Below are positions 39,965-48,025 of a stretch of DNA of 64,000 nt, piece by piece. Location of the stretch: NCBI GenBank assembly GCA_017644375.1, contig JAEPLP010000002.1:41985-105984 (forward strand), given 5' to 3'. The notes under the pieces were generated by a model. It was given only the letters and a program-made list of their open reading frames with translations, did no database searches and had not been told where the DNA came from. The stretch comes from Prochlorococcus marinus CUG1435. GTDB taxonomy: Bacteria > Cyanobacteriota > Cyanobacteriia > PCC-6307 > Cyanobiaceae. Made by a program: the position numbers and the translations under genes. The stretch's first letter is position 1, and each line of letters begins with the position of its first letter.

Positions 39965-41407
39965 TTATTTACCTACGACCCATGTATCTTTGCATCCTCC
40001 CCCTTGAGAAGAATTGACTACTAACGAGCCTTTTTTTAATGCTACCCTCGTAAGCCCACCAGGGCTAACCCATGAATCTTTTCCTCTCAAGATATATGGT
40101 CTTAAATCAACATGACATGGATATAGTTCTCCATCACATAAAGATGGCACAGTAGATAATTCTAATGTTGGTTGTGCTATGAAATTTCTAGGATTTTTTT
40201 TAATTTTATTAGCGAATTCTTCTATTTCAGATGTTGTTGAGTGAGGGCCAATTAACATTCCATAACCACCAGCTTCTGCGACAGACTTAACAACAAGTTT
40301 TGATAAATTTTCTAGAACATATTCTCGATCCTTTTGGTAATGACAAATATACGTTTCTACATTTTTAATAATAATTTCTTCATCAAGATAATATTTAATC
40401 ATTTTTGGAACAAAAGAATAAATCATTTTGTCATCTGCGATACCAGTCCCAGGTGCATTTGCTAAAGCAACATGACCTGCTTTAAAAACATCAAGTAATC
40501 CGCTAACACCAAGGCAGGAATCTTTTCTGAAATTAAGCGGATCTAAGAAATCATCATCAATCCTTCTGTAAATGACATCTACTCTTTTTAATCCAGAGGT
40601 GGTTTTTAAATATACATAATCATCATTACAAACTAAGTCATGACCCTGGACTAGTTGGATGCCCATTTCTTGAGCTAAATAACTATGTTCAAAATAAGCA
40701 CTATTAAAAATTCCAGGAGTAAGTAGAACTATCTTGGGTGTATCTGTCCAAATTGCAAGTTCTTGAAGCGTTTTTAAAAGATATGATGGATACTCATCAA
40801 TTGGTTTTACTATTCTTCCTGAGAAAAGATTAGGAAAAATGTTTTTCATAACTAATCTATTTTCTAAAAAATAAGCAACCCCAGAAGGGCATCTTAAATT
40901 ATCTTCTAGAACATGCCAATCTCCTTTCCTATCTCTTATTAAGTCAAGTCCTGAAATTTGACACCATTTATTTAGTGGAGGTTTGAAACCTATCATCTGA
41001 GGTCTCCAACCTTCTGAACTCTCTATTAATTCTCTTGGAATTATTCCGTCATTAATTATTTTTTGAGAATTGTAAATATCATCTAGAAATAAATCAATTG
41101 CCTCAAGCCTTTGTTTAAGACCTTTTTCTAACGTTACCCAATCATCTTTACTAATTATTCTAGGAAGTGGATCAAAAGGTAATATTCTCTCAGTACCTTT
41201 CAAACCAGTATCGTTTAATCTAAAAGTTGCTCCATGTCTTAGTAATAATTTTTTTGCGGCAGAGTGATTCCTGTTTAATTCTTCAAGTCCCATATTATCT
41301 AAAGATGAAAGAAGTGGAATCAATATTTCTCTAGCAGAGTTAACATTATCCTTAAAGTATTCATCAAAACTATTTTTAGGCTGATAACTTGAAAACATAT
41401 TTTTCAT
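39965..41407 (-). CDS. Circularly permuted ATP-grasp protein
   Basis: 480 residues. Signatures include SEGWRPQMIGFKPP and ISGLDLIRDRKGDWHVLEDN. Further on are RRIDDDFLDPLNF, NAPGTGIADDK and the ATP-grasp-like VVKSVAEAGGYGMLIGP. These fit the CP-ATPgrasp family (former DUF404/407), predicted to form amide bonds. It heads the three-gene operon; an inferred role is peptide or amide ligation with the transglutaminase-like enzyme as hydrolase or transferase. Confidence 0.92.
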   Translation of the reverse strand: MKNMFSSYQPKNSFDEYFKDNVNSAREILIPLLSSLDNMGLEELNRNHSAAKKLLLRHGATFRLNDTGLKGTERILPFDPLPRIISKDDWVTLEKGLKQRLEAIDLFLDDIYNSQKIINDGIIPRELIESSEGWRPQMIGFKPPLNKWCQISGLDLIRDRKGDWHVLEDNLRCPSGVAYFLENRLVMKNIFPNLFSGRIVKPIDEYPSYLLKTLQELAIWTDTPKIVLLTPGIFNSAYFEHSYLAQEMGIQLVQGHDLVCNDDYVYLKTTSGLKRVDVIYRRIDDDFLDPLNFRKDSCLGVSGLLDVFKAGHVALANAPGTGIADDKMIYSFVPKMIKYYLDEEIIIKNVETYICHYQKDREYVLENLSKLVVKSVAEAGGYGMLIGPHSTTSEIEEFANKIKKNPRNFIAQPTLELSTVPSLCDGELYPCHVDLRPYILRGKDSWVSPGGLTRVALKKGSLVVNSSQGGGCKDTWVVGK

Positions 41408-41535
41408 CGTTTTATAATTTTTACTTTAGCTTTTTATCTTTATTCGTATTTATGGCTACCAAAAATAATATCTCTTGAGTCGATCTATATCATTATTTTG
41501 ATCATTGAAGTATATTTCTTAAAAATCTAAAAGGT

Positions 41536-41772
41536 ATGAGTTCTAATAATTGGCAATTTGTTTTTTTTAGATATTTCGCAAGCTTTCTTTTTATCCTCTC
41601 TCACAGTTTGCTGGTTCTTGATCATCTACCAGTAGGGGCGGCACTTCACGGACTTGGAGAAGTTTTTATTGCGCCTTGGGCTTTTAGGGAAAGAGCATGG
41701 GATCTTGTTGTTATTGCAGTTTTATTTTTCTTTTTCGATATCTGGGGACTTATAAACACTCCTTGGAATTAA
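41536..41772 (+). CDS. Small membrane protein, unknown function
   Basis: 78 residues with two hydrophobic helices, around residues 10-28 and 57-74 (VVIAVLFFFFDIWGL). The middle GAALHGLGEVFIAPWAFRERAWD looks conserved in character. Function unknown. It has its own 128-bp upstream gap, divergent from the ATP-grasp gene. An AAAGG lies just before the ATG but is spaced too closely to be a strong ribosome site. Confidence 0.7.
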   Translation: MSSNNWQFVFFRYFASFLFILSHSLLVLDHLPVGAALHGLGEVFIAPWAFRERAWDLVVIAVLFFFFDIWGLINTPWN

Positions 41773-41815
41773 CTGATATTATTTATTTACTAATTCTGGG
41801 AAAAATATATTAAAA

Positions 41816-42037
41816 ATGAAGTCTTATTTTTATCAAATTTATAAAATAATTTTTATTTTATTACTTACGAATATTTCCAGTTTGTATGCGCATAATTTAT
41901 TAAATGGTGGTTGCAAAGAACATTGTGGGCAAAAAGTTAAAGTAAAAAGTAATAAAAACAAATTAAAAAATATTGATGATCAAATAAATATTGAGAGTAA
42001 AAATTCTTGTTTAAATAAATCACTATGTAGAGGTTAA
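41816..42037 (+). CDS. Small exported cysteine-containing protein
   Basis: 73 residues. A signal peptide (hydrophobic residues ~10-22, ending near SLYAH) is followed by a short mature part with five Cys, among them NGGCKEHCGQK and NSCLNKSLCRG. This resembles, in layout only, the exported protein at 55703-55888 (GGCSSH then two more Cys). Function unknown; metal binding or disulfides are possible. Its stop lies 24 bp from the convergent zinc-ribbon gene. Confidence 0.6.
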   Translation: MKSYFYQIYKIIFILLLTNISSLYAHNLLNGGCKEHCGQKVKVKSNKNKLKNIDDQINIESKNSCLNKSLCRG

Positions 42038-42061
42038 CCTCTCGAGATCTTTTAAGTTGTG

Positions 42062-42337
42062 TTATGAAAGTGTTTCTTTGATAATTATCATTAAATTACT
42101 ATTTGCTTGATAATTTTTATTAGGAGGATTTATTTGATTTTTAATTAAAAAAATAAAAGTATATATTAATGGTAGAAGTAATGATGACGCAGCAACTAAA
42201 GCAATTATCTGGTTCAACCTAATAAATGGTTTTTTTACAAGTTCCTCTCCGCACAAGCCACAAATCAAAGTGCCTTTTGAGGATTGTTTTTGAAATTGAT
42301 ATTTAGGATTGCAATATGGGCAATAATATCGAACCAT
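42062..42337 (-). CDS. Zinc-ribbon membrane protein
   Basis: 91 residues. The N-terminal zinc ribbon uses YYCPYCNPKYQF and ICGLCGEELV (four Cys as two CxxC pairs), followed by one membrane helix around residues 44-67 and a short Asn-rich tail. Related small zinc-ribbon proteins occur in marine cyanobacteria; function unknown. The last codons contain the perfect palindrome TGATAATTATCA (42079-42090), probably by chance. Confidence 0.72.
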   Translation of the reverse strand: MVRYYCPYCNPKYQFQKQSSKGTLICGLCGEELVKKPFIRLNQIIALVAASSLLLPLIYTFIFLIKNQINPPNKNYQANSNLMIIIKETLS

Positions 42338-42397
42338 ATTTAAATTTTATTTCTTTAATCATTATCTATAAAACTAGAATAAAGTCATCTTAAAAAA

Positions 42398-42425
42398 AAA
42401 AGAGGGCTTATTTAAGCCCTCTTTT
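42398..42425. terminator. Strong, probably bidirectional terminator
   Basis: Perfect 13-bp stem AAAAGAGGGCTTA/TAAGCCCTCTTTT with a 2-nt loop. An A run of ten precedes it and T residues follow, so it can act in either direction. Nothing coding ends here on the plus strand. On the minus strand it would end a transcript coming from 42430-42890. Confidence 0.85.
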
Positions 42426-42895
42426 ATCTCTTACTTATATTTTTTACTGAAGTTAATAACGCACCTAAATCATGGATCCTTGTTGCTAACTTCTATTAAG
42501 CTAATGCTCACCAAAATTAACTAATTGTCTTTAACTGGGGCAAAAACTCTAGAATTAAGCTTGTTTCTTAAAGGGCACCTAAACGATGCAGAAGAAGGAA
42601 GCTTAGACATTAATAAAAAATAATTGGAGCAGTTAATTAAATTAGTTCGGTTTATTCCGAAATTTCAGGCAGGCTATCGATCATTTTGAAAGACCCCCTA
42701 GAACTCAACAATATAAAATTAGGAAAATATTTCTTTAATGACAATCCGTTTTTATACGCATTGCTTTTTAATTAAAAATGTCCGAGAGTAGTAATCAATC
42801 GTGCTAATTTTTTGAGATATTTTTAGTAAGTTTTGCTTATTTCTTTTGATATTTAATTCGTCTATCTTAATTTTAAATAATCGAGGAACTCTTTT
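42426..42895. other. 470-bp stretch without a convincing gene; possible RNA or tiny ORF on the minus strand
   Basis: Bounded on the left by a strong terminator. It is less AT-rich in the middle than ordinary spacers here. It holds two direct near-repeats GCACCTAAAT (42461) and GCACCTAAAC (42575), each followed by ATG two to three bases on. A hairpin TTCGG-TTTATT-CCGAA lies at 42646-42661. A 29-codon minus-strand frame with ATG spans 42521-42610 (begins MSKLPSSASFRCPL) but has no clear ribosome site. I could match it to no known RNA: the tmRNA tag, RNase P and SRP signatures are absent. The remaining part (42720-42895) is plain AT-rich DNA. Confidence 0.5.
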
Positions 42896-43051
42896 ATGAA
42901 TCATTCGAAAGAAGTTATTAAAGCTGATCAATCTAATCCTATAGACGAATATTTTCAATGTCTCTCATATTGCGATATTCACCCAAAAGGTATAGATAAT
43001 GACTGTGAAGTCATCTGTATGGAAAGACATTTAAAAGCTAACTATTGGTAG
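42896..43051 (+). CDS. Small conserved Cys-containing protein
   Basis: 51 residues, beginning MNHSKEVIKADQSNPIDEYF. Three Cys follow in a compact pattern (FQCLSYCDIH ... DCEVICMERHL, four Cys in all). No membrane helix. A good ribosome site GAGGA (42883-42887) sits 8 bases before the ATG, which supports it as a real gene rather than the longer antisense frame. Cys and His content suggests metal binding, without proof. It converges on the WD40 gene. Confidence 0.75.
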   Translation: MNHSKEVIKADQSNPIDEYFQCLSYCDIHPKGIDNDCEVICMERHLKANYW

Positions 43052-43084
43052 TTTGAATTATTTTATTTTCCTGCTTAAATTCCT

Positions 43085-44143
43085 TCAAAAAGAATTAGTA
43101 CGAACTTTAAATTTCCAAACATTTACTACACCTTTTGCGTTAACTGCAGCTAGTGCACAATCATCAGGTCTCCACGAAAGTGCACCCACTAAATCGCCTG
43201 CGAATGCAGCCCCAACTGGGTCACCATTACCGTCTTTTTTTAGAAAACTTGCGACAACAGAACCATCTCTAGATCCTGAAGCTACAAGCATGCCTTTATT
43301 TGAAAAGGCTAGGCTAGAAATAGGTTCGGTATGGTGCCATAGCTCTCCCGGCATAGTCCCCTCGGGACCGTCACCTATAAAGCTCCACACTGTAATTCTT
43401 TCACTGCCACTAGTTGCCAGTAATTTTCCACTATCGTCAAAAGAAAGGTGACTGGGTTTTCCTGGGTATCCTGTCATTTCAGCATCCATTCCGGTTGATC
43501 TTCTCCAAAAATGAACTGAATTGTCTTGACTCCCGCAAGCGACTATATCACCATCAGGACTTAATTCCATTGAGACTAATGATCCTTGCCACTCGAGCTT
43601 TTGATTCGTTTTATTATTTACTATGTCAAAGAATGTTACTCTCCCGTAGCAGGCTGTAGCTAGCTCATTATTATTTGACCATTTTATTGCACTCACTGTG
43701 CTTGGATGATCATCTGATACCCATTTTTCTTCCCCAATTTCATTAAAAACATATACTTTTTTTGAAGAAGCTGCTGCAAGAAATAAGCCATCATTTGACC
43801 ACTTAAGATGCTCTACCCAAGCCTTGCCAAGATCGAGAGTTTTAATTACTTTACCTTCGTGACAATTATATATTTGAATATTTCCATCTTGACCGGAAGT
43901 TGCAAAAATCTCTCCTTCTGGATGAATGGACATTGCTAATAGACCAGCAGAGTGTGTATTTTCTTTTTTCCAAATAATTTTCCCAGTATCTCCTTCAAAG
44001 GCAAAAATACCTCCTGCTACATCCCCAACAATGAATAACTTTCCTTTAGTAGCCCAACCACAAACTATGGCATAATCATTAACTTCAGCTGTCCATCCCT
44101 CGTGGAACATGCCTCTTGGGCTAAATGATTCTATATCAGGCAT
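43085..44143 (-). CDS. WD40-repeat protein of the zinc operon
   Basis: 352 residues, cytoplasmic, no signal peptide. About seven blades of a beta-propeller are seen. Examples are the segments AGLLAMSIHPEGEIFATSGQ, LVSMELSPDGDIVACGSQDN and SSLAFSNKGMLVASGSRDGS, each ending in a W/Y-x-like strand. The start overlaps the 3' end of the CobW-type GTPase gene by 13 bp, so it is translated from the same message. The context suggests a zinc-homeostasis or metallochaperone partner; direct function unknown. Confidence 0.88.
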   Translation of the reverse strand: MPDIESFSPRGMFHEGWTAEVNDYAIVCGWATKGKLFIVGDVAGGIFAFEGDTGKIIWKKENTHSAGLLAMSIHPEGEIFATSGQDGNIQIYNCHEGKVIKTLDLGKAWVEHLKWSNDGLFLAAASSKKVYVFNEIGEEKWVSDDHPSTVSAIKWSNNNELATACYGRVTFFDIVNNKTNQKLEWQGSLVSMELSPDGDIVACGSQDNSVHFWRRSTGMDAEMTGYPGKPSHLSFDDSGKLLATSGSERITVWSFIGDGPEGTMPGELWHHTEPISSLAFSNKGMLVASGSRDGSVVASFLKKDGNGDPVGAAFAGDLVGALSWRPDDCALAAVNAKGVVNVWKFKVRTNSF

Positions 44144-45486
44144 TTTTCAAAACCTTCTTTCATCTCTTTCTCGTCCAAATTTCTACCTATAAAAACAAGT
44201 TGGTTTCTACGAGGTTCGTTACCCCATTCCTTATCAGGTTGCGCTGTAAATAACATATGTACCCCTTGGAAAACTATTCTCTGTGGGTTGCCTGAGTAGC
44301 TAATGAAGCCTTTAGTTCTAAATATATCCACCCCTTTTTCAGAAAGAAGTCTGCCCAACCAAGTATTAAGTTTTTCTGGATCAACATCTCCAAATCGTTC
44401 AATTGCAATGGACGTTACTTCATCATCATGCTCGTGCTCGGCTTGCCAGAATCTTTCAATATTAAATGGGATCTCTTTTGAATTATTGTCTTCACTTTTA
44501 ATGATTTTCATATTGAATTCTTCAGCAGTGTGCTGTGTATATAAACCTATCTTTGATCCCTTTTCGATATCTAATATGAATGATTTATTTCCTTTATCCT
44601 CCAATTTAAGGTTTATATGTTCTCCAAATGGAATGATATTACCAGGTTCTAAGCTTTTAGCTTTTTCTGCATAAAGTCTTACGCAGGATTCAGCACCATC
44701 TTTAAGTTCTTCTTCACTCTCACTTTGATTAGCGAAAGCTACTAATGACATTTCTGGATCGGGACCTTCTTCTAGCATTAATTCATATTTACCTGCAGCA
44801 AGGTCGTAAACACCTGTCCATTCAAAAGGATATTCTGGTTCAAGAAATGTTGGTCTGCGTTTAAGGATTTGATCTAGATCAAATGCACTTAGATTTAGGA
44901 CTGTTTCGATTGGTACTTGGGCATTCTCGGCTCTAATGATTCGAGTCATTCGGTTCATATCTCTCAATCTAGATTCAAGAGTATCTAGTGCATCATCAGA
45001 GACTAAATCAGTTTTATTAAGGACAAGAACATCTGCAAACGCAACTTGTTCTGAACTTTCATCACTTCTTCCTAGCTGCTGATCAATATGAGCAGCATCA
45101 ACTAAAGTTACAATTCCATCAAGAGTAAATTCAGAACTAATTTCTTCATCCATGAAAAATGTCTGCGCGACTGGCCCAGGATCTGCTAATCCGGTCGTTT
45201 CTACTAAAACATAGTCAAACTTATCTCTTCTTTTCATAAGGTTGCCAAGGACTCTTATCAAATCACCGCGAACAGTACAACAAATGCACCCGTTTGACAT
45301 CTCAAAAACTTCTTCATCGGCATTAATTACGAGCCCTTGATCTATCCCTACTTCACCGTATTCATTCTCAATTACGGCTATTCTTTTCCCGTGCTCTTCA
45401 CTTAGTATTCTATTAAGTAATGTAGTTTTCCCTGAACCTAGAAATCCAGTGAGAATAGTAACTGGAACTTTATCTTTGATGCTCAT
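44131..45486 (-). CDS. CobW/COG0523 G3E-family GTPase with an inserted domain
   Basis: 451 residues. Walker A is TGFLGSGKTTLLNRIL, the metal-binding motif is NGCICCTVRGDL (GCICC), and the base-recognition motif is LNKTDL at residues ~157-162. The C-terminal CobW_C domain covers about 350-450. Between them, residues ~219-330 form an extra domain starting FEWTGVYDLAAGKYELMLEE and ending near LYTQHTAEEFNMKII. A matching domain occurs in the neighbouring ZnuA. A charged His-rich stretch (AEHEHDDE) follows. COG0523 proteins insert or traffic metals; the operon points to zinc. Confidence 0.93.
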   Translation of the reverse strand: MSIKDKVPVTILTGFLGSGKTTLLNRILSEEHGKRIAVIENEYGEVGIDQGLVINADEEVFEMSNGCICCTVRGDLIRVLGNLMKRRDKFDYVLVETTGLADPGPVAQTFFMDEEISSEFTLDGIVTLVDAAHIDQQLGRSDESSEQVAFADVLVLNKTDLVSDDALDTLESRLRDMNRMTRIIRAENAQVPIETVLNLSAFDLDQILKRRPTFLEPEYPFEWTGVYDLAAGKYELMLEEGPDPEMSLVAFANQSESEEELKDGAESCVRLYAEKAKSLEPGNIIPFGEHINLKLEDKGNKSFILDIEKGSKIGLYTQHTAEEFNMKIIKSEDNNSKEIPFNIERFWQAEHEHDDEVTSIAIERFGDVDPEKLNTWLGRLLSEKGVDIFRTKGFISYSGNPQRIVFQGVHMLFTAQPDKEWGNEPRRNQLVFIGRNLDEKEMKEGFEKCLI

Positions 45487-45562
45487 TTAATGATTTTTAC
45501 CAAATAAACAATAGTTTAATAATAGTAATAATAAGAAATGAAAACCGTTTTTATTAGAAAAA

Positions 45563-47104
45563 TTAATCTGAAAGTTTGTACCATTCAGACTCAAGATTGG
45601 ATCCAGATTCTTTATCACAGCTTCCACCTAATGAATCAACAATTGTGCAAGTGTTGTGAACGGCTACTGAAACCGTATTACCATCCATCATCAATCCATC
45701 AACGAATATTTGATTAGAAGCTAAAGGAACTGAACTTTGTCTACTTAAGTTCCTTAATAACTTAGATGCTGGAATTTGTTCAGGAAATATCGCCTGAACT
45801 TTCTCTTCATCTAACATTTTTAAAGTAGAACTTATGTTGTCTGGCCTTAAGCTTGAGGAGTCTCCAAGAAAGTCAAGTAAACTAATGGTTTCAAAACCAA
45901 AAGCATCACCGTAGTATTCCATCGCCTTGTGTTTAGACACAATTACTCTGTTCTCCACAGGAATGGAGCCTACTTGTGCGACGATCCAACTATCCAAGTC
46001 TTCCAAGATAGAATCAGCCTTTTCAAATCTTTCATTAATTAGTTTTCTGTCACCTCTATTAAAAACTGAAATATCTTTCTTTAAACTTTTGCTTATAAGA
46101 TCTCCCATTTTTATGATGTTATGTGGATCATGCCAAACATGAGGATCTAGTCCTCCATGGTCATGATGATGATGCCCCTCGCCTTCGTCTGGTACTTGTG
46201 CTATTGGTTCTACATCACTATTTGAAACGTCTTTAAAAAAGTGTTGAGTTGCTTCAAACTCAAAAGGCATGTGTTCAGTAAAAAATATATATTGACCATC
46301 TTCTTTGATCTCCACGTTAAAAACAGTACTTTCTTTTCTTTGATCAAAGTTAAGAACAAAAGCTTTATTACTTGCTGTAAGAGTACCATCATTTTTTCTG
46401 CTAATTGAGTCTTTAGATCCTAATAGTTCTTTAGCTAAGTCTTCAGCCCCTTCTATGTCATTAGATTTGAGAATCACCATCTTCATTGCAGGATCTGCAT
46501 ATTCTCCATCAACTTTTTCAAATGACCATTTGTAAGAACCCTTAGAAAGTTGGAATTTGCCTGCCCATTCGAAAGCACCCTCAGCATGATCATCATGTCC
46601 ACCATGGTCTGAATGATCATCATGACCTCCATGATCAGAATGATCATCTACCTTAGCTGAATGTTCAGCATGATCGTCATGTCCGCCATGGTCTGAGTGG
46701 TCATCGTGACCTTCATGATCAGAATGATCATCTACGTCTATTGCACTAACACCTACAACAATAGTATTCTTTTTACTTTCCCAATTTCTCATACTTGGAG
46801 TCATTTCTTTGCCAAGAGTGAATACTTTGTCTGCGCTATTTAGTAATTGAGCTTGTCTTGGATTGATCTTTAAGTCATGAACATCCTGTTTTCTATCTAC
46901 TAAGCATGTAACTTCGTCAGATGGTAACGCAATAGATTTAACTAAATCACAAACTAGTGGTTCTACTGCTACGTATGACTTCCCTTTAGCCATTACATCC
47001 TGCCCAAAACCAGAAAATATAATCGTTCCAGCGATTACGGAATTTTTAATAATTGACTTACTTGAACATGTTTTATTTGATAAAAGTCTTTTAAAAGTTG
47101 ACAT
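45563..47104 (-). CDS. znuA: Zinc ABC transporter substrate-binding protein, His-rich with extra domain
   Basis: 513 residues, against about 300-330 for usual ZnuA. The N-terminal export segment (residues ~18-40, ending VMAKG) precedes the ZnuA lobe SYVAVEPLVCDLVKSIAL. Residues 124-175 are a His/Asp repeat (DDHSDHGGH units). Residues ~178-293 are an inserted 'FEWAG' domain, also present in the GTPase next door. A second His cluster (HHHHDHGG, ~311-318) leads into the metal site PHVWHDPHNI. The C-terminal lobe with SKHKAMEYYGDAFGF and PEQIPASKLL completes the family. Divergent from znuC over a Zur-type box. Confidence 0.94.
   Translation of the reverse strand: MSTFKRLLSNKTCSSKSIIKNSVIAGTIIFSGFGQDVMAKGKSYVAVEPLVCDLVKSIALPSDEVTCLVDRKQDVHDLKINPRQAQLLNSADKVFTLGKEMTPSMRNWESKKNTIVVGVSAIDVDDHSDHEGHDDHSDHGGHDDHAEHSAKVDDHSDHGGHDDHSDHGGHDDHAEGAFEWAGKFQLSKGSYKWSFEKVDGEYADPAMKMVILKSNDIEGAEDLAKELLGSKDSISRKNDGTLTASNKAFVLNFDQRKESTVFNVEIKEDGQYIFFTEHMPFEFEATQHFFKDVSNSDVEPIAQVPDEGEGHHHHDHGGLDPHVWHDPHNIIKMGDLISKSLKKDISVFNRGDRKLINERFEKADSILEDLDSWIVAQVGSIPVENRVIVSKHKAMEYYGDAFGFETISLLDFLGDSSSLRPDNISSTLKMLDEEKVQAIFPEQIPASKLLRNLSRQSSVPLASNQIFVDGLMMDGNTVSVAVHNTCTIVDSLGGSCDKESGSNLESEWYKLSD
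46580..46735 (-). repeat. Tandem His/Asp-rich coding repeats in znuA
   Basis: Codes for residues ~124-175 of ZnuA. Units of DHSDHGGHD are repeated about four times, with DHAEHSAKVD between blocks. At DNA level the unit is a degenerate 24-27-bp repeat (atgatcatcatg...ccatggtctgaa in plus orientation). A flexible metal-capturing loop of this kind is common in ZnuA, but this one is long. Confidence 0.85.
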
Positions 47105-47124
47105 AAAAAATTATTAAATACTTA

Positions 47125-47141
47125 AAAATGATAATCATTTT
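47125..47141. promoter_or_regulatory. Fur/Zur-type operator between znuA and znuC
   Basis: AAAATGATAATCATTTT is a perfect 8-1-8 palindrome in the 137-bp gap between the divergent znuA and znuC. It lies 21 bp from the znuA start. The core TGATAATCA agrees with cyanobacterial Fur-family boxes. With a Fur-family regulator gene inside the same locus, Zur repression in zinc sufficiency is the natural reading. Confidence 0.85.
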
Positions 47142-47241
47142 CATTACACCTGACAAGAAAAGGTATCAAATGTTATGAAAATAATACGCAGCTTGTATTA
47201 TTGGTAAGCTTGTAAAGTGACTTTTTCATGAAGATTAATTA

Positions 47242-48012
47242 ATGGCTACTTTAGTCGCTGAAAATTTAACATTTGCATACACAGAAAAAAGTAAGCCAGC
47301 TTTAAATAAGGTATCGGTTGAGATTAAACCTGGAACTCTAACAGCGCTAGTAGGTCCAAATGGTGCCGGTAAATCCACTCTTTTGAGGATATTGCAAGGA
47401 CAAAATACTCCAGATAAAGGCGAAATAAAAATTGATGGTGAAAATTTATATAGATCTAGAGCTCTAGTGGCACTTATGCCTCAAAGAAGTTCTATGAATT
47501 GGAAGTTTCCCATTACAGTTGAAAAATTGGTATCTCTTGGTCAAATAAAGTATTCAAAATCAAGAAGTAATAACCCCTTTCAAATAAAGGCTCTTCTAGA
47601 ATATCCTAATTCTTGGATTAATAAATGTTGTGAATTAGAAGCGACAATGCAAAGAGTAGGAATTGCTAATTTGGCTAATAGAAGACTTGATTCTCTTTCA
47701 GGAGGACAGCAACAAAGAGCTCTATTAGCAAAAACTCTTATGTCCCCTGCAAAAATATTTCTTCTGGATGAACCTTGTGCGGCATTGGATCCCCCCGCAA
47801 AAGAGGATTTTCTAAAAATTGTTCGTCAACTCGCAGATGCGGGACTTTCTTTGCTAGTAAGTAGCCATGATTGGGGCGAGTCTCTAAATAACTACGATCA
47901 AGTAATCGTTCTTGATAAAAGTGTTTTAGCAGTTGGTAGTCCTGATCAAATAAAAGATAAATTAGATGCGATAAACATAAGCTCTATAAAGGAAAATAAT
48001 TTCTGTGATTAG
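47242..48012 (+). CDS. znuC: Zinc ABC transporter ATP-binding protein
   Basis: 256 residues. Walker A is LVGPNGAGKSTLLRIL, the signature LSGGQQQRALLAKTL and Walker B KIFLLDEPCAAL. A typical Q-loop, LMPQRSSMNWKFP, is present. It would energise the ZnuB permease for zinc uptake. An insert around residues 108-130 (NNPFQIKALLEYPNSWINKC) makes it slightly longer than usual. The Fur-family gene lies 13 bp beyond its stop on the opposite strand. Confidence 0.94.
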   Translation: MATLVAENLTFAYTEKSKPALNKVSVEIKPGTLTALVGPNGAGKSTLLRILQGQNTPDKGEIKIDGENLYRSRALVALMPQRSSMNWKFPITVEKLVSLGQIKYSKSRSNNPFQIKALLEYPNSWINKCCELEATMQRVGIANLANRRLDSLSGGQQQRALLAKTLMSPAKIFLLDEPCAALDPPAKEDFLKIVRQLADAGLSLLVSSHDWGESLNNYDQVIVLDKSVLAVGSPDQIKDKLDAINISSIKENNFCD

Positions 48013-48025
48013 AAAATGTTCCTTA

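Noticed and set aside
42079..42090. TGATAATTATCA as a Fur/Zur operator
   Set aside because: It lies within the last codons of the zinc-ribbon gene, away from any start codon; probably chance in AT-rich DNA.
42426..42720. tmRNA, RNase P RNA or SRP RNA
   Set aside because: No tag-peptide codons, no T-arm GTTCGA, and none of the conserved RNase P or SRP stretches could be found on either strand.
42752..42958. 68-codon minus-strand frame
   Set aside because: Overlaps the 51-residue plus-strand gene at 42896, which has a clear GAGGA ribosome site and a more protein-like composition.
46580..46735. Sequencing or assembly repeat in znuA
   Set aside because: The units are degenerate, in frame and encode His-rich residues expected for a zinc-binding loop.
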